A DNA stretch of 64,000 nucleotides from Silene conica (taxonomy: Eukaryota; Streptophyta; Magnoliopsida; Caryophyllales; Caryophyllaceae), in the NCBI GenBank assembly GCA_029255685.2, contig CM055319.2, positions 13,774,247-13,838,246 of the forward strand, given 5' to 3'. Below, piece after piece: positions 45,136 to 55,760 of the stretch. A program made the translations under genes and the position numbers. The notes under the pieces were generated by a model that saw only the letters and a list, made by a program, of their open reading frames with translations, was not told the origin of the DNA and ran no database searches. The stretch's first letter is position 1; each line of letters begins with the position of its first letter.

Positions 45136-46800
45136 CACTACAAAAAAGCGCTTAATTTGCGACGGACAAAAATTCCGTCGCAAAAATATGTTTGGGACGG
45201 ATTTTGGGCCGGAAATTTTTTTTGCGACGGACCAAAAATTCCAAGACCCGCGAAATGGAAGTCAAATGGCGGGAAGGTTTGCGACGGAAAATCCGTCGCC
45301 AATATTGACTTTTGCGACGGAATTTCCGTCGCAAAACATTGACCAGACTTGACCAAAATTTGGTCAAGGGTCCAAGTTTGACCAGATTTGCGACGGAAAT
45401 TCCGTCGCAAAAGTCAAGATTTGCGACGGAATTTCCGTCGCAAATCTGGTCAAACTTTGACTTGGACCAGATTTGCGACGGAAATTCCGTCGCAAATGTC
45501 CGTCGCAAAAATTTTTTATACAGACCCCGCGGGTCTCATTTTTCCCCAAATCAATTTACAAAAACTAAAACCTAAAACCTAAATCGCGATTTTGGGACTC
45601 CCAATTGCAACCACCACCACACCACCACCACCCCACCACGCCGCCGCCCCTAGCCGCCGGCCACCACCTCACCGCCGCACCCTTCCTCCTTCTCCTTCCT
45701 TCCTCCTCCTTCCTCTCCTTCTCCTTTCTTCTCCCTGCTACCTCGCCGCCACCACCACCTCACCGCCGCCACCTTGCCGCCGCCACTTTCTTCTTCCTTC
45801 TCCATTTCTCCTTATGTATGTATACTAACTTTCGTTATTTATATACCGTCTTAATTAGTTATGTTTAATCCGTCGCAAAATTCCGTCGCAAATTCCGTAT
45901 TATTGTTTTTATTGTTATTAAGAATAGTTAGTTTGGTTTAATTGTTATTCGATTAGTTTAGTTAGTATTGTTAGGTGATTAGTAATATTAGGTTAGTAGC
46001 TAATTTCGTCACATATTGTTGTTAAGATGTTTATGACGAATGATTTTTAATATAAAATTTGCATTGTTGTTGATTGTTAGTGTTTTTGATTTGTTTAGAA
46101 TATTCTTGAATAGTACCCGTTCAATAATTACACATTAGGTGTAATTGTTGAATAGTCCCCGTTTTGGGACTGTCTTTGAATCTTTCATGCCATTTAGGTA
46201 GTAAACACTCTTATATTTTCTTGATTGTAATGAAACAAAAATTGGGCAACACTTCCTTATTGTTCTCCAAATACATTCTATATAATGTATTTGGAGAACA
46301 ATAGGGAAGTGCTGCCCAATTTTTGTCTCATTACAATCAAGAAAATATAAGAGTGTTTACTAATGGTATGAAAGATTCAAAGATGGGTTTAGGTTGGAGA
46401 GATAAGGACCCCAGACCAATATATCAAATTGTTTTTTTTTGCAGGTTGGTGTTGCTGTTGGTGTTGCTGTTGCTGTTGGTGTTGGACTTGGTGTTGGTGT
46501 TGCTGTTGGTCTTGGTGTTGGTGTTGTTGTTGTTGTTGTTTTTGTTGTTGTTGTTGTTGTTGTTGTTAGTTGATGTTGTTAATTCGTTGTTAATTAGTTA
46601 GATAGTTGTTAACTAGTTGTTGTTATATATGTAGTTGTTGTTATTTAGTTGTTATTGTTAATTAGTTGTTGTTATTGTTTGTTAAAATAAGTAGATTTAC
46701 TATGAAGAGATTAGAAAGAAAATGGATGTATGAAAGGTTGGATTCTAGGAAAAAAATAAGGCAGGATTTCGTAATTGGTGTTAATGAATTCATTAACTAT
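45136..46800 (+). mobile_element. 5' end of the CACTA element, truncated duplicate (copy A)
   Basis: Starts CACTACAAAAAAGCGC with GTA before it, followed by TTTGCGACGG/CCGTCGCAAA subterminal repeats to about 45515, a CCA/CCG-rich leader, the long hairpin (46173-46383) and a GTT-rich stretch. It stops at the duplication breakpoint, just inside the transposase start, and cannot encode anything. Confidence 0.88.
46173..46383. repeat. Near-perfect long hairpin in the CACTA leader, copy A
   Basis: Two arms of about 103 bases around the 6-base loop CTATAT (46278-46283). Only about five mismatches and one short gap are visible; the innermost arm is CTCCAAATACATT / AATGTATTTGGAG. Confidence 0.92.
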
Positions 46801-46836
46801 ATACTTTCTATATGCATTTGAATATATGGATCAACA

Positions 46837-47147
46837 CCGCTACTTGGGAGGACTGCTCCACTTACCTCCCTTTAGAAGTTGGACCCGGTGTTAGGGAGCC
46901 TTCTGGTATTCTATGGATCGGTTATACAGTTAATCATTGGTTTCGGCTACGTATGCAACATAATTGTCCTATGCCTCCAGTACACCGCATGTGGGAATGG
47001 TACCGTCATTCCAGTGTAGAACACCATGAGAAAATATACACTGAAAGGTTGATGCATTGGTTGCAGTATGTACATGCCCATATCTTACCACAACCATTTA
47101 ACCGGAGACAGCACACGTCTAGGGATGAGCCATTTATAATTCTGTAA
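46837..47147 (+). pseudogene. OTU-like gene, C-terminal part, copy B
   Basis: Same as copy A but with the open frame kept through MWEWYRHSSVEHHEKIYTER to the TAA at 47145-47147. It is preceded by 36 bases of SIRE LTR, so it has no N-terminus. Confidence 0.7.
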
Positions 47148-47577
47148 CATAATCTAATCTTTTGTATTTGTCTTTATCTAGTTTATTTAGTCTTTATGCA
47201 TTTGGATGGCCCATTTATAGTGTAGAACATAATCTAATCTTTTGTATTTGTCTTTATCTAGTTTATTTAGTCTTTATGGATATGGATCAGCCATTTATAG
47301 TGTAGAACATAATCTAATCTTTTGTATTTGTATTTATATAGTTTATTTAGTCTTTATGCATTTGTGTAACATATAACCAAAATAAAAGTTGTCTAAATAA
47401 AACAAATCATGACCAACAAAGTGAAATAACAAGTTCAACATCCTCCAAATGAAACAGAATTTCAACAAACAGAAAGCAAAGTGAAATTACAAGTTCAACA
47501 TCCTCCAAATGAAACAGAAGTTCAACAAACAGAAAGTAAAGTGAAATTACATGTTCAACATCCTCCTAATCATGACC

Positions 47578-48715
47578 CTAGTGCCCGTTGTCACGGAAGC
47601 TGCTGGAATGTCTACCTCTGCCTCTACTACCTTCACCATCTCTACCTCCTCTTCCTCTACTACCGTCACCATATGTACCTCCTCTTCCCCTACTACCGAG
47701 CTGCCCCGAACCACTGTATGAGTATGCACGAAGCTGACGGTATAATGTATTCATAAATTGTCGGAGTTCTTTTAGGCACGCCGGATCGTCAACTTTGTCA
47801 TACTGTGAGAACCTCGTGATAAGGGACTGGCCAACCTAGAAATGAAACAGCGAAAACCGTAACAAATTAAATTAAATTAAATACCGTAAATAAACAAGTA
47901 AAGCATAAGACAGGATAACCAATGCTTCTTGACACAACCAGCCCTCTACTACTCAATAGACAAACAACAGCATGAAAACCGTAACAAATTAAATTAAATT
48001 AAACACCGTAATCGTGTCCTAAATTAAATTAAATAAATGTAAAGTTACACTTACCATAGTCGGGAAGTATGCCCTCGCTGTGGGCAACTCACCACTCTGA
48101 TACAGGGCATCATTCATCAAGTAAGGGTGTGAAACTGATTGGTACCATTCCATGTACCGATCAACGGTAGCACAAGGTGGGTGAGCCGAAAGTGACATCC
48201 TATCTGGAACAATCTTGTGGTCCCGCCAGTTAGACCAAGTATGGTCCAAAAATGCACCATTGAATTGCAGATCGTAAGTAGCAGACTTCACGGAACGATA
48301 TGACTTATCCGGAATGGCCGTGGGAGAAGGCAGAATCTGCATGTAACCAAATTGCCGAAGACAACGATCTGGCTGATAAGGCTCCAAAATGTCAATGAAT
48401 CGCAACAAACCACTATAGAGGGTACGAGGATGCTTGTTCTCAGGGAACAAACGATATGGTGTCCAAGTCACTACATCCTATCAATCTGAACCCGATACGC
48501 CTTAAGAGTGGAAACATGGTCTTGCCTCGGAGTTGAGCTAGTAGACCAGTAGGCTGCCCTAGCTGCACCCGGAGTTGCTGCCAAAGTATTCATGGTCGTC
48601 AGGCGGAACGGGGGAAAGTACTCTAAAATCCATGACTGCAACAATGTCAAACAACCACAAATACCCTTACAATCAGTCCTCGTGGCAATACCCAACTGCC
48701 AGAAGACCAGTTGGC
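47578..48715 (-). pseudogene. Plant mobile domain gene, copy B
   Basis: Same exon layout and shared frameshift (near 48473) as copy A, offset 4555 bp. The Gln codon mutated to TAG in copy A is CAG here, so B is the less damaged copy. Exon 2 again ends in the RG-rich tail. Confidence 0.75.
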
Positions 48716-48849
48716 GAGTCTAATGCTAGACAGAAAGGGGCTCTTGAGAAAAAAAAAATCGAAAGAACATAATCGTAAGTATATTAATGTATTACTTTTC
48801 GCTTTTGGTACTTATAGCACAACATCATAGTGTATGCTAATAGTTTATA

Positions 48850-49160
48850 GGAAAATTTAACAAATATAATCTCAACTATCACTCTTCTTCTCAAAATAAT
48901 CCCAACTATAAATATTCCCGCAATAATCCCAACTTTTATACCACCCTTCTCAAAATAGTTTACTATGACTGGTAAGTCTTAAGAAAGGTTATGTTTATTG
49001 CAGAAATATTAATAGTTGAGATTATTTCGTGAAGGAGAGTGATAGTTGAGATTATTTTGAGAAGGGTGGTATGAATGTTGAGATTATTGCGGGATTATTG
49101 ATAGTTGAGATTATTTTGAGAAGAAGGGTGATAGTTGAGATTATATTTGTTACATTTCCC
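48850..49160. mobile_element. Mutator-type MITE, 311 bp, only in copy B
   Basis: Terminal inverted repeats of about 33 bp (left starts GGAAAATTTAACAAATATAA, right end reversed GGGAAATGTAACAAATATAA). It is flanked by the 9-bp duplication TAGTTTATA (48841-48849, 49161-49169), the size typical of Mutator-like elements. The interior repeats CTCAACTATCACTC-like and AATAATCCCAAC-like phrases and has no gene. Copy A has a single TAGTTTATA at 44286-44294. Confidence 0.9.
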
Positions 49161-49169
49161 TAGTTTATA

Positions 49170-50012
49170 TATAGCTAATACGTTGCTTGAACTTTCATAT
49201 TTGTATATCAGTTATCTTCCATTGAGGCATTTGCTAAAAGCTTATTTTTTTTTCCCTCTATGTGTTGCAGGCACCCGTTGATTGCTATTGATGATAAAAA
49301 TAATGAAGAACTTCATTAGTCTAGTGTTCTTGGTGAATTCAGAGGTCTTATTATAAAGTAATTTTGAGTCAATTTGTGATTTAACAACAAGTCTCTCTTG
49401 TGACGGATATATCTGTCACAAGCTTGCGAGTTACGACGAGACAGGTATTACCAATGTGGATGAATAAGACAATATAATTTGCTACTCCTAGGCACTTTAC
49501 CTTTGTCTTATTTACCCCACATGTGCATTACTTGACCCGTTACAAACTTGGGACGGATATAACGGTCACAAATAAGAATTTGTGATTTAATAAAGTAGTC
49601 TAGTGTTCTTGTTATTTTCGTTATGGGGAGCTTTAGTTTTGCAGGGACTAATTTGTAATTTAGTCACTTTTTTGGCAATTTGCAAAAGATTGAATAATTA
49701 GTTAAAATATACCGGAAGCAAAGATATTAGAATCTTGAAGATCAGAAATTATATTGGTTGACTTCTTTATTCTCTAATCAGTTTTTACATGACAATTTAA
49801 CCAATTATTATTGGTAGGTAACACCACATCATAAGAATGACATGGTGTATATGTAACACAGAAACTTTGCCGCCAATTTTCCATAAAATATTTTATAATT
49901 AATATGGAAATTTTATTATTTATAACTACTCTAATTTTATAATTTATAATTTCACAAGTTATGTAAACATATTATTAATTTAATGATTGAAATCTTCCAT
50001 GATAATCACGTA
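49170..50012. other. Spacer upstream of the CACTA element, copy B
   Basis: Equivalent of 44295-45135, with the small inverted-repeat element at 49384-49576. No gene seen. Confidence 0.5.
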
Positions 50013-50032
50013 CACTACAAAAAAGCGCTTAA

Positions 50033-50375
50033 TTTGCGACGGACAGAAATTCCGTCGCAAAAATATGTTTGGGACGGATTTTGGGCCGGAAATTTTTTTT
50101 GCGACGGACCAAAAATTCCAAGACCCGCGAAGTGGAAGTCAAATGGCGGGAAGGTTTGCGACGGAAAATCCGTCGCAAATATTGACTTTTGCGACGGAAT
50201 TTCCGTCGCAAAACATTGACCAGACTTGACCAAAATTTGGTCAAGGGTCCAAGTTTGACCAGATTTGCGACGGAAATTCCGTCGCAAAAGTCAAGATTTG
50301 CGACGGAATTTCCGTCGCAAATCTGGTCAAACTTTGACTTGGGCCAGATTTGCGACGGAAATTCCGTCGCAAAAA
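50033..50375. repeat. CACTA 5' subterminal repeats
   Basis: At least five TTTGCGACGG...CCGTCGCAAA inverted pairs, most of the form TTTGCGACGGAAATTCCGTC plus GCAAA. In En/Spm such repeats bind TNPA. Counterparts: 45156-45515 in copy A. Confidence 0.9.
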
Positions 50376-50467
50376 TTTTTTATACAGACCCCGCGGGTCT
50401 CATTTTTCCCCAAATCAATTTACAAAAACTAAAACCTAAAACCTAAATCGCGATTTTGCGACTCCCA

Positions 50468-50690
50468 ATTGCAACCACCACCACACCACCACCACCCCAC
50501 CACGCCGCCGCCCCTAGCCGCCGGCCACCACCTCACCGCCGCACCCTTCCTCCTTCTCTTTCCTTCCTCCTCCTTCCTCTCCTTCTCCTTTCTTCTCCCG
50601 CCACCTCACCGCCACCACCACCTCACCGCCGCCACCTTGCCGCCGCCACTTTCTTCTTCCTTCTCCATTTCTCCTTATGTATGTATACTA
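50468..50690. repeat. CACTA leader, CCA/CCG-rich low complexity
   Basis: CCACCA and CTCCTT repeats, open in several frames by composition only. The nested relative has the same block on its strand at 55098-55313. Confidence 0.7.
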
Positions 50691-51035
50691 ACTTTCGTTA
50701 TTTATATACCGTCTTAATTAGTTATGTTTAATCCGTCGCAAAATTCCGTCGCAAATTCCGTATTATTGTTTTTATTGTTATTAAAAATAGTTAGTTTGGT
50801 TTAATTGTTATTCGATTAGTTTAGTTAGTATTGTTAGGTGATTAGTAATATTAGGTTAGTAGCTAATTTCGTCACATATTGTTGTTAAGATGTTTATGAC
50901 GAATGATTTTTAATATAAAATTTGCATTGTTGTTGATTGTTAGTGTTTTTGATTTGTTTAGAATATTCTTGAATAGTACCCGTTCAATAATTACACATTA
51001 GGTGTAATTGTTGAATAGTCCCCGTTTTGGGACTG
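50691..51035 (+). other. CACTA leader, non-coding
   Basis: AT-rich; two CCGTCGCAAA-type motifs near 50731-50755 and otherwise no feature. Confidence 0.5.
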
Positions 51036-51246
51036 TCTTTGAATCTTTCATGCCATTTAGGTAGTAAACACGATTATATTTTCTTGATTGTAATGAAACA
51101 AAAATTGGGCAACACTTTCTTATTGTTCTCCAAATACATTCTATATAATGTATTTGGAGAACAATAGGGAAGTGCTGCCCAATTTTTGTCTCATTACAAT
51201 CAAGAAAATATAAGAGTGTTTACTAATGGTATGAAAGATTCAAAGA
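51036..51246. repeat. Long hairpin in the CACTA leader, copy B
   Basis: Counterpart of 46173-46383, with a few more mismatches in the left arm. Confidence 0.9.
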
Positions 51247-51299
51247 TGGGTTTAGGTTGGAGAGATAAGGATCCCAGACCAATATATCAAATTGTTTTT

Positions 51300-51570
51300 T
51301 TTGCAGGTTGGTGTTGCTGTTGGTGTTGGTGTTGCTGTTGGTGTTGGTCTTGGTGTTGGTGTTGCTGTTGGTGTTGGTGTTGGTGTTGGTGTTGTTGTTG
51401 TTGTTGTTTTTGTTGTTGTTGTTGTTGTTAGTTGATGTTGTTAATTCGTTGTTAATTAGCTAGATAGTTGTTAACTAGTTGTTGTTGTTAGTTGTTGTTA
51501 TATATGTAGTTGTTGTTATTTAGTTGTTGTTGTTAATTAGTTGTTGTTATTGTTTGTTAAAATAAGTAGA
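51300..51570. repeat. GTT-rich low-complexity stretch before the transposase
   Basis: GTTGCT/GTTGGT then GTTGTT runs directly follow a possible intron acceptor (TTTTTTGCAG). The copy A version at 46442-46680 differs in unit number. Confidence 0.85.
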
Positions 51571-53258
51571 TTTACTATGAAGAGATTAGAAAGAAAATGG
51601 ATGTATGAAAGGTTGGATTCTAGGAAAAAAATAAGGCAGGATTTCGTAATTGGTGTTAATGAATTCATTAACTATGTTAAGCAACAAGACGAATTCATTA
51701 GAAATAGAGAAATTAGGTGTCCATGTTCTAAGTGCAAGAATAAAAGTATTTAGTTGAACAAGAAGTACGGAAACACCTTGGTTTGAGAGGGTTTTGTGAT
51801 AACTATTACGATTGGGTGTCTCACGGAGAGAAATTCTCCGTTGAGGAAGAGGGAAGCTCATCAATGCACTCCGACAATCCTTATAGGGATATGGTAGAAG
51901 ATGCATTACGCGATAGCATTGATCAAATTAGGGAAGATGTTCTTAACGCCGAGGTGGTCGATGAATCTCCAAATCCTAATGTATTAGGTTTTTTCCAAAT
52001 GCTAAAACATGCCGAACAACCTCTTTATGTAGGAAGTCGTATGACATTGCTACAGTCGGCTTCAAGGTTGATCACTTTAAAATGTGATTTCAACTTAGCT
52101 GAAAAATGTGTAGATGGTTTTGCGTCATATATCGAAGATATGATTCCTGAAAATAATCTTATGACGCGTAACTACTACGAAACCAAAAAGTTCTTAAAGC
52201 TCTTCCACTTCCCCATGAAAAGATAGATGCCTGTTCGGAAGGATGTGTGATTTTCTGGATGGACGACGCTCAACTTGATAAGTGCAGAAAATGTGGTACG
52301 AACAGGTACAAATTAGAGAAAAATGCAAATGGCAAAAGAGTTCCCGAAAAGTTCTTAACTTATTTTCCATTAGGACCACGGTTGCAACGCTTTTATGCCA
52401 CAAAGCACATCGCGGGCGAAATGCGTTGGCATTATGAAAACCCTCGTGTTAGTGGAACAATGTCTCATCCAAGTGACGGGGAGGCTTGGAAACCGTTTGA
52501 TCGGCTGCATCCTGATTTTGCATCTGAGCCTAAGAATGTCCGTCTTGGACTTTGCACTGATGGTTTCGCACCGTTTAGTCAATTCGCACTACAAAATAAT
52601 ATCGCATTTGCGACGGACACTTCCGTCGCAAATAATAGGAAATCCGTCGCAAAAGAGACATTTGCGACGGATTTGCGACGGACAGTGTCTGTCGCTTCTT
52701 TTTGTCGCAAATTGTATTTTTGCGACGGAATTGTCCGTCGCACATATTTGCGACGGAATGGTCAAGTTTTGCGACAGAATTTCCGTCGCAAGCACTGACT
52801 GACCTTGACCAAAATGTCAAAGTCAGTCAAGATTTGCGACGAAAATTCCGTCGCAAATTCCTCTTTTGCGACGGAATTTCCGTGTTTGCGACGGAATTTC
52901 CGTCGCAAGTCTTGACTGACTTTGACATTTTGGTCAAGGTCAGTCAACATTTGGGACGGAAATTCCGTCCTAAAACAGGACATTTCCGTCCCAAATTCCT
53001 GTAGGTTTTTCCGGTTTTAGCTTTTTTTCTGCTCCCCATTTCAACTAAATGGCTGATTTTACCCAATTGTAAGCTCTCCAAACCCGCATAAAAGCGGCTG
53101 ATTTCAGCCAACACAACCCAGCAACAAAGAACTTGTCCAAGATAAGACTTTTAAAAGGTTTTTTCATAACTAAAATTAAGGTTTTACATACGTTCATTCA
53201 ACTTAAAAATAAAACTAAACATAATCCTAGGTCGACAAACTAACCAACCTAATATAAC

Positions 53259-53830
53259 CTATCTAACGGTGGCCGACCTAGAATTATCGCCACCGTCATC
53301 ATCAAAGTCACGTCTTGGCTGAGAAAAGCCTCCCGGGTTGCAGCTTTGAGTAGAGAAGCCATGTTGACTTAAGAAGTCTTCAATAGCCTTAAGCCTTTGA
53401 GATTGCTCGAGTTCACGTTCCTTTAGCTGGGCATTCTCTTGAAGGACTCTGCTGACGATACCTGCGATTAATAATAGTCAAATTTGGTTAAGAATATTAT
53501 CTATAAACAAGGTATTATATTCATTCAGTAAACGGTAAAATCATTGGTTAGTCTTAATCTTCAATATATTACAAAATACTAACCTGGGGTGTATGATGGG
53601 TTCCCAGCAATTGAGTGACGGCGACGTTTGTAAAGAACTGGTGCAATCCCGCCATTCCTTCTTCAACGAAAATAGGTAATAAATAATAAAACAGAAATAG
53701 GTAATAGTTAAAAAATACCTCAAACCAATCCCACCATTCCTTCTTCAACGCATCCGACGCATGTGACCATTTCGGCGCAAATTCCTTGTAGTTAAAGATA
53801 ATGGTCGAGGTTATAAGATCGGAAACTTTT
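53259..53830 (-). pseudogene. TNPA-like gene fragments in the nested CACTA
   Basis: Three pieces on the minus strand match the outer TNPA: 53720-53830 (IIFNYKEFAPKWSHASDALK, WWDWFE), about 53585-53630 (AGNPSYTP), and the last exon 53259-53461 (GIVSRVLQENAQLKEREL to TVR and stop). The middle exons are deleted and the second piece is joined out of context. Confidence 0.8.
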
Positions 53831-55097
53831 TTGTGACTGAACCTGAAAAAGAGTTGAAATTGAAAATAAAATAATTAATAAGTAATCAAATTATAGTCAA
53901 TATATATACGATCAATAAGTAAACAAATGAGATACTTACCACATGCCCTTGATTATCAACAAATTAGCAACCGATAAAAGGAACACACAGCCCAAGACTT
54001 GATTACTAAAGTGTTGTTACTACACATAACCACTAGAATCAAGGGCCTAAAATTCAAAGACAAACTAACACCAATACATTGTTTTCATTCAATAAAGACT
54101 CCAACACATCTTAACTTTTTGCACAGTAACTACAAGAAACACTGCAGGCAAGACAGTATCATTTTGTCAACTAAAAATTAGATTAGTCATGACCGTCACA
54201 AGAGATTCAAACAAAAAATTGTAAGCTCACTTATCCGGTATGTCAAGCTTAACAATATCAACAATTAAAAACAAATGAAGAATCTATGGAGGATAGTGTA
54301 TCGGACATCTACCTTGGTCATCGACAAGAACTCCAAAATGCGATCAACGAGATCCTGCAAAAATATTTCTGAAGATAAGCATGACGCACCATGCATACAT
54401 AAAACCACGCCTTGTGGATGATATATCCAATCTGAGTCTCTGAGGCAACAATGTAACATAATATCTTTTCAAGATGTTCTTAAAAGACAAGAATATTTAC
54501 GGAACTTCCCATCCAGAAAGGTACGTAGATAAAGCATTTGAAATGCAACACAAAGCCAAGTTCACAAAAAAAAAAATTATCTGATATGTATCAATGGAAC
54601 TCCAAATTCAAACGTCAACAGATATTCTACGGAGTATAAGAAAGTAAAGCGTAATGATTCAGAAGTCAGAACTCAATATAGTTGATTAGTCGGTAATTGG
54701 TATCATATACGTACACGTCTAATACAATGCAGCACGATATCAACAAATACAAGATAAAATAATGTAATATTCTTTCCTTTTGAAGATAAGAAATACATAA
54801 CGAAAAAAATGCAATCTAAGATAAGCGCAATTCAATCAGATTATTTTCCTAAAAAATGTGGAGGTTAACTTAACTAATTATAAAATACCATACTCAAATC
54901 ATGATATATGTACAGTCATACGATATGCAACATTCTCTTCCATCATTTCTAATATAACTAATTACCTAACAATACTAACTAAACTAAACAAATAAACATC
55001 AACTAATTAAACTAAACTAACTATTGTTAATAACAATAAACAACGATAATTAAGCATTTGCACAGAATTAAACATAGCTAATTAAGACGGTATATAA
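53831..55097 (-). other. Nested CACTA, AT-rich non-coding middle
   Basis: No frame or motif beyond short chance ORFs. Near 54960-55080 are ACTAACTAAACTAAAC-type repeats matching the leader of the outer element (50780-50850) on the other strand. Confidence 0.5.
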
Positions 55098-55384
55098 TTA
55101 AGGAAAGTTAGTATACATACATAAGGAGAAATGAGAGGAAGGAGAAGGAAGTGGCGGCGGCGAGGTGGCGGCGGCGAGGTAATGGCGGCGGTGAGGTGGC
55201 CGAAGGAGACGAAGAAGGGAGAAGAAAGGAGAAGGAGAGGAAGGAGAAGGAGGAAGGGGCGGCGGCGGCGGCGTCGGGGGCGGGGGGTGTGGTGGGGTGG
55301 TTGTTGGTCGCAAATCGCGATTTAGGGATTTAGGTTTTAATTGATTTGGGGAAAAATGAAACCCGCGGGGGCTGTATATTAAAA

Positions 55385-55760
55385 ATTTGGGACGGAATTT
55401 TGGGACGGAAAATTCCGTCCCAAAACTTGACCAAAGTCAAAGTCAGACTTCCTTTGCGACGGAATTTCCGTCGCAAATTTTGACTCTTGCGACGGAATTT
55501 CTGTCGCAAAGGAAGTCTGACTTTGACCCTTGACCAGATTTTGGTCAAGGATTGTCTGGAATTTCCGTCGCAAAGGTCAAAATTTGCGACGGAATTTCCG
55601 TCGCAAACTTTCCCGCCATTTGACTTTCATTTCGCGGGTTGGAAAATTTTGGATCCGTCGCAAATTCCGTCGCAAGTTACATTTCCGTCGCAAATTCCGT
55701 CGCAACCCTATATTTGCGACGAAATTTCAGTCCGTCGCAAAAAATCCGTCGCAAACTGAG
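55385..55760. repeat. Nested CACTA subterminal repeats, 5' side
   Basis: Many TTTGCGACGGAA/TTCCGTCGCAAA pairs with AGTCAAAGTCAG-type spacers. The 3' side array is at 52606-52995 and includes the variant TTTGGGACGG. Confidence 0.88.

Larger units (their letters stand above)
42246..46800. repeat. Tandem segmental duplication, copy A (4555 bp)
   Basis: Starts inside the SIRE LTR tip and ends in the CACTA leader at GAATTCATTAACTAT. The same order recurs at 46801-51675 with a few dozen differences by eye. At the junction (46798-46803) a 3-bp overlap TAT is shared by both ends. Confidence 0.93.
46801..51675. repeat. Tandem segmental duplication, copy B (4875 bp)
   Basis: Same order as copy A; the extra 320 bp are the MITE plus its 9-bp target duplication. 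Beyond 51675 the CACTA element continues uninterrupted, so copy B is the one joined to the full transposon. Confidence 0.93.

Noticed and set aside
45138-45575. Frames rich in FATEFPSQ / LRRKFRRK repeats, also at 50015-50446, 52575-53004, 55330-55805 and 60510-60926
   Set aside because: They are translations of the CACTA subterminal repeats in different frames; the apparent protein repeat is a by-product.
45592-45868. Pro/His-rich frames in the CACTA leader (also 50456-50731 and 55098-55333)
   Set aside because: Simple-sequence CCA/CCG DNA is open in several frames; no evidence of translation.
46323-46601. 92-codon frame with a Leu/Val run in copy A (Trp/Cys run in copy B at 51186)
   Set aside because: The run is a GTT-rich microsatellite whose frame differs between copies, so it is not conserved protein.
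52606-52995. CRISPR-like appearance of regularly spaced TTTGCGACGG repeats
   Set aside because: Spacers are themselves repeated, units are palindromic and lie at transposon ends in a plant genome; they are CACTA subterminal repeats.
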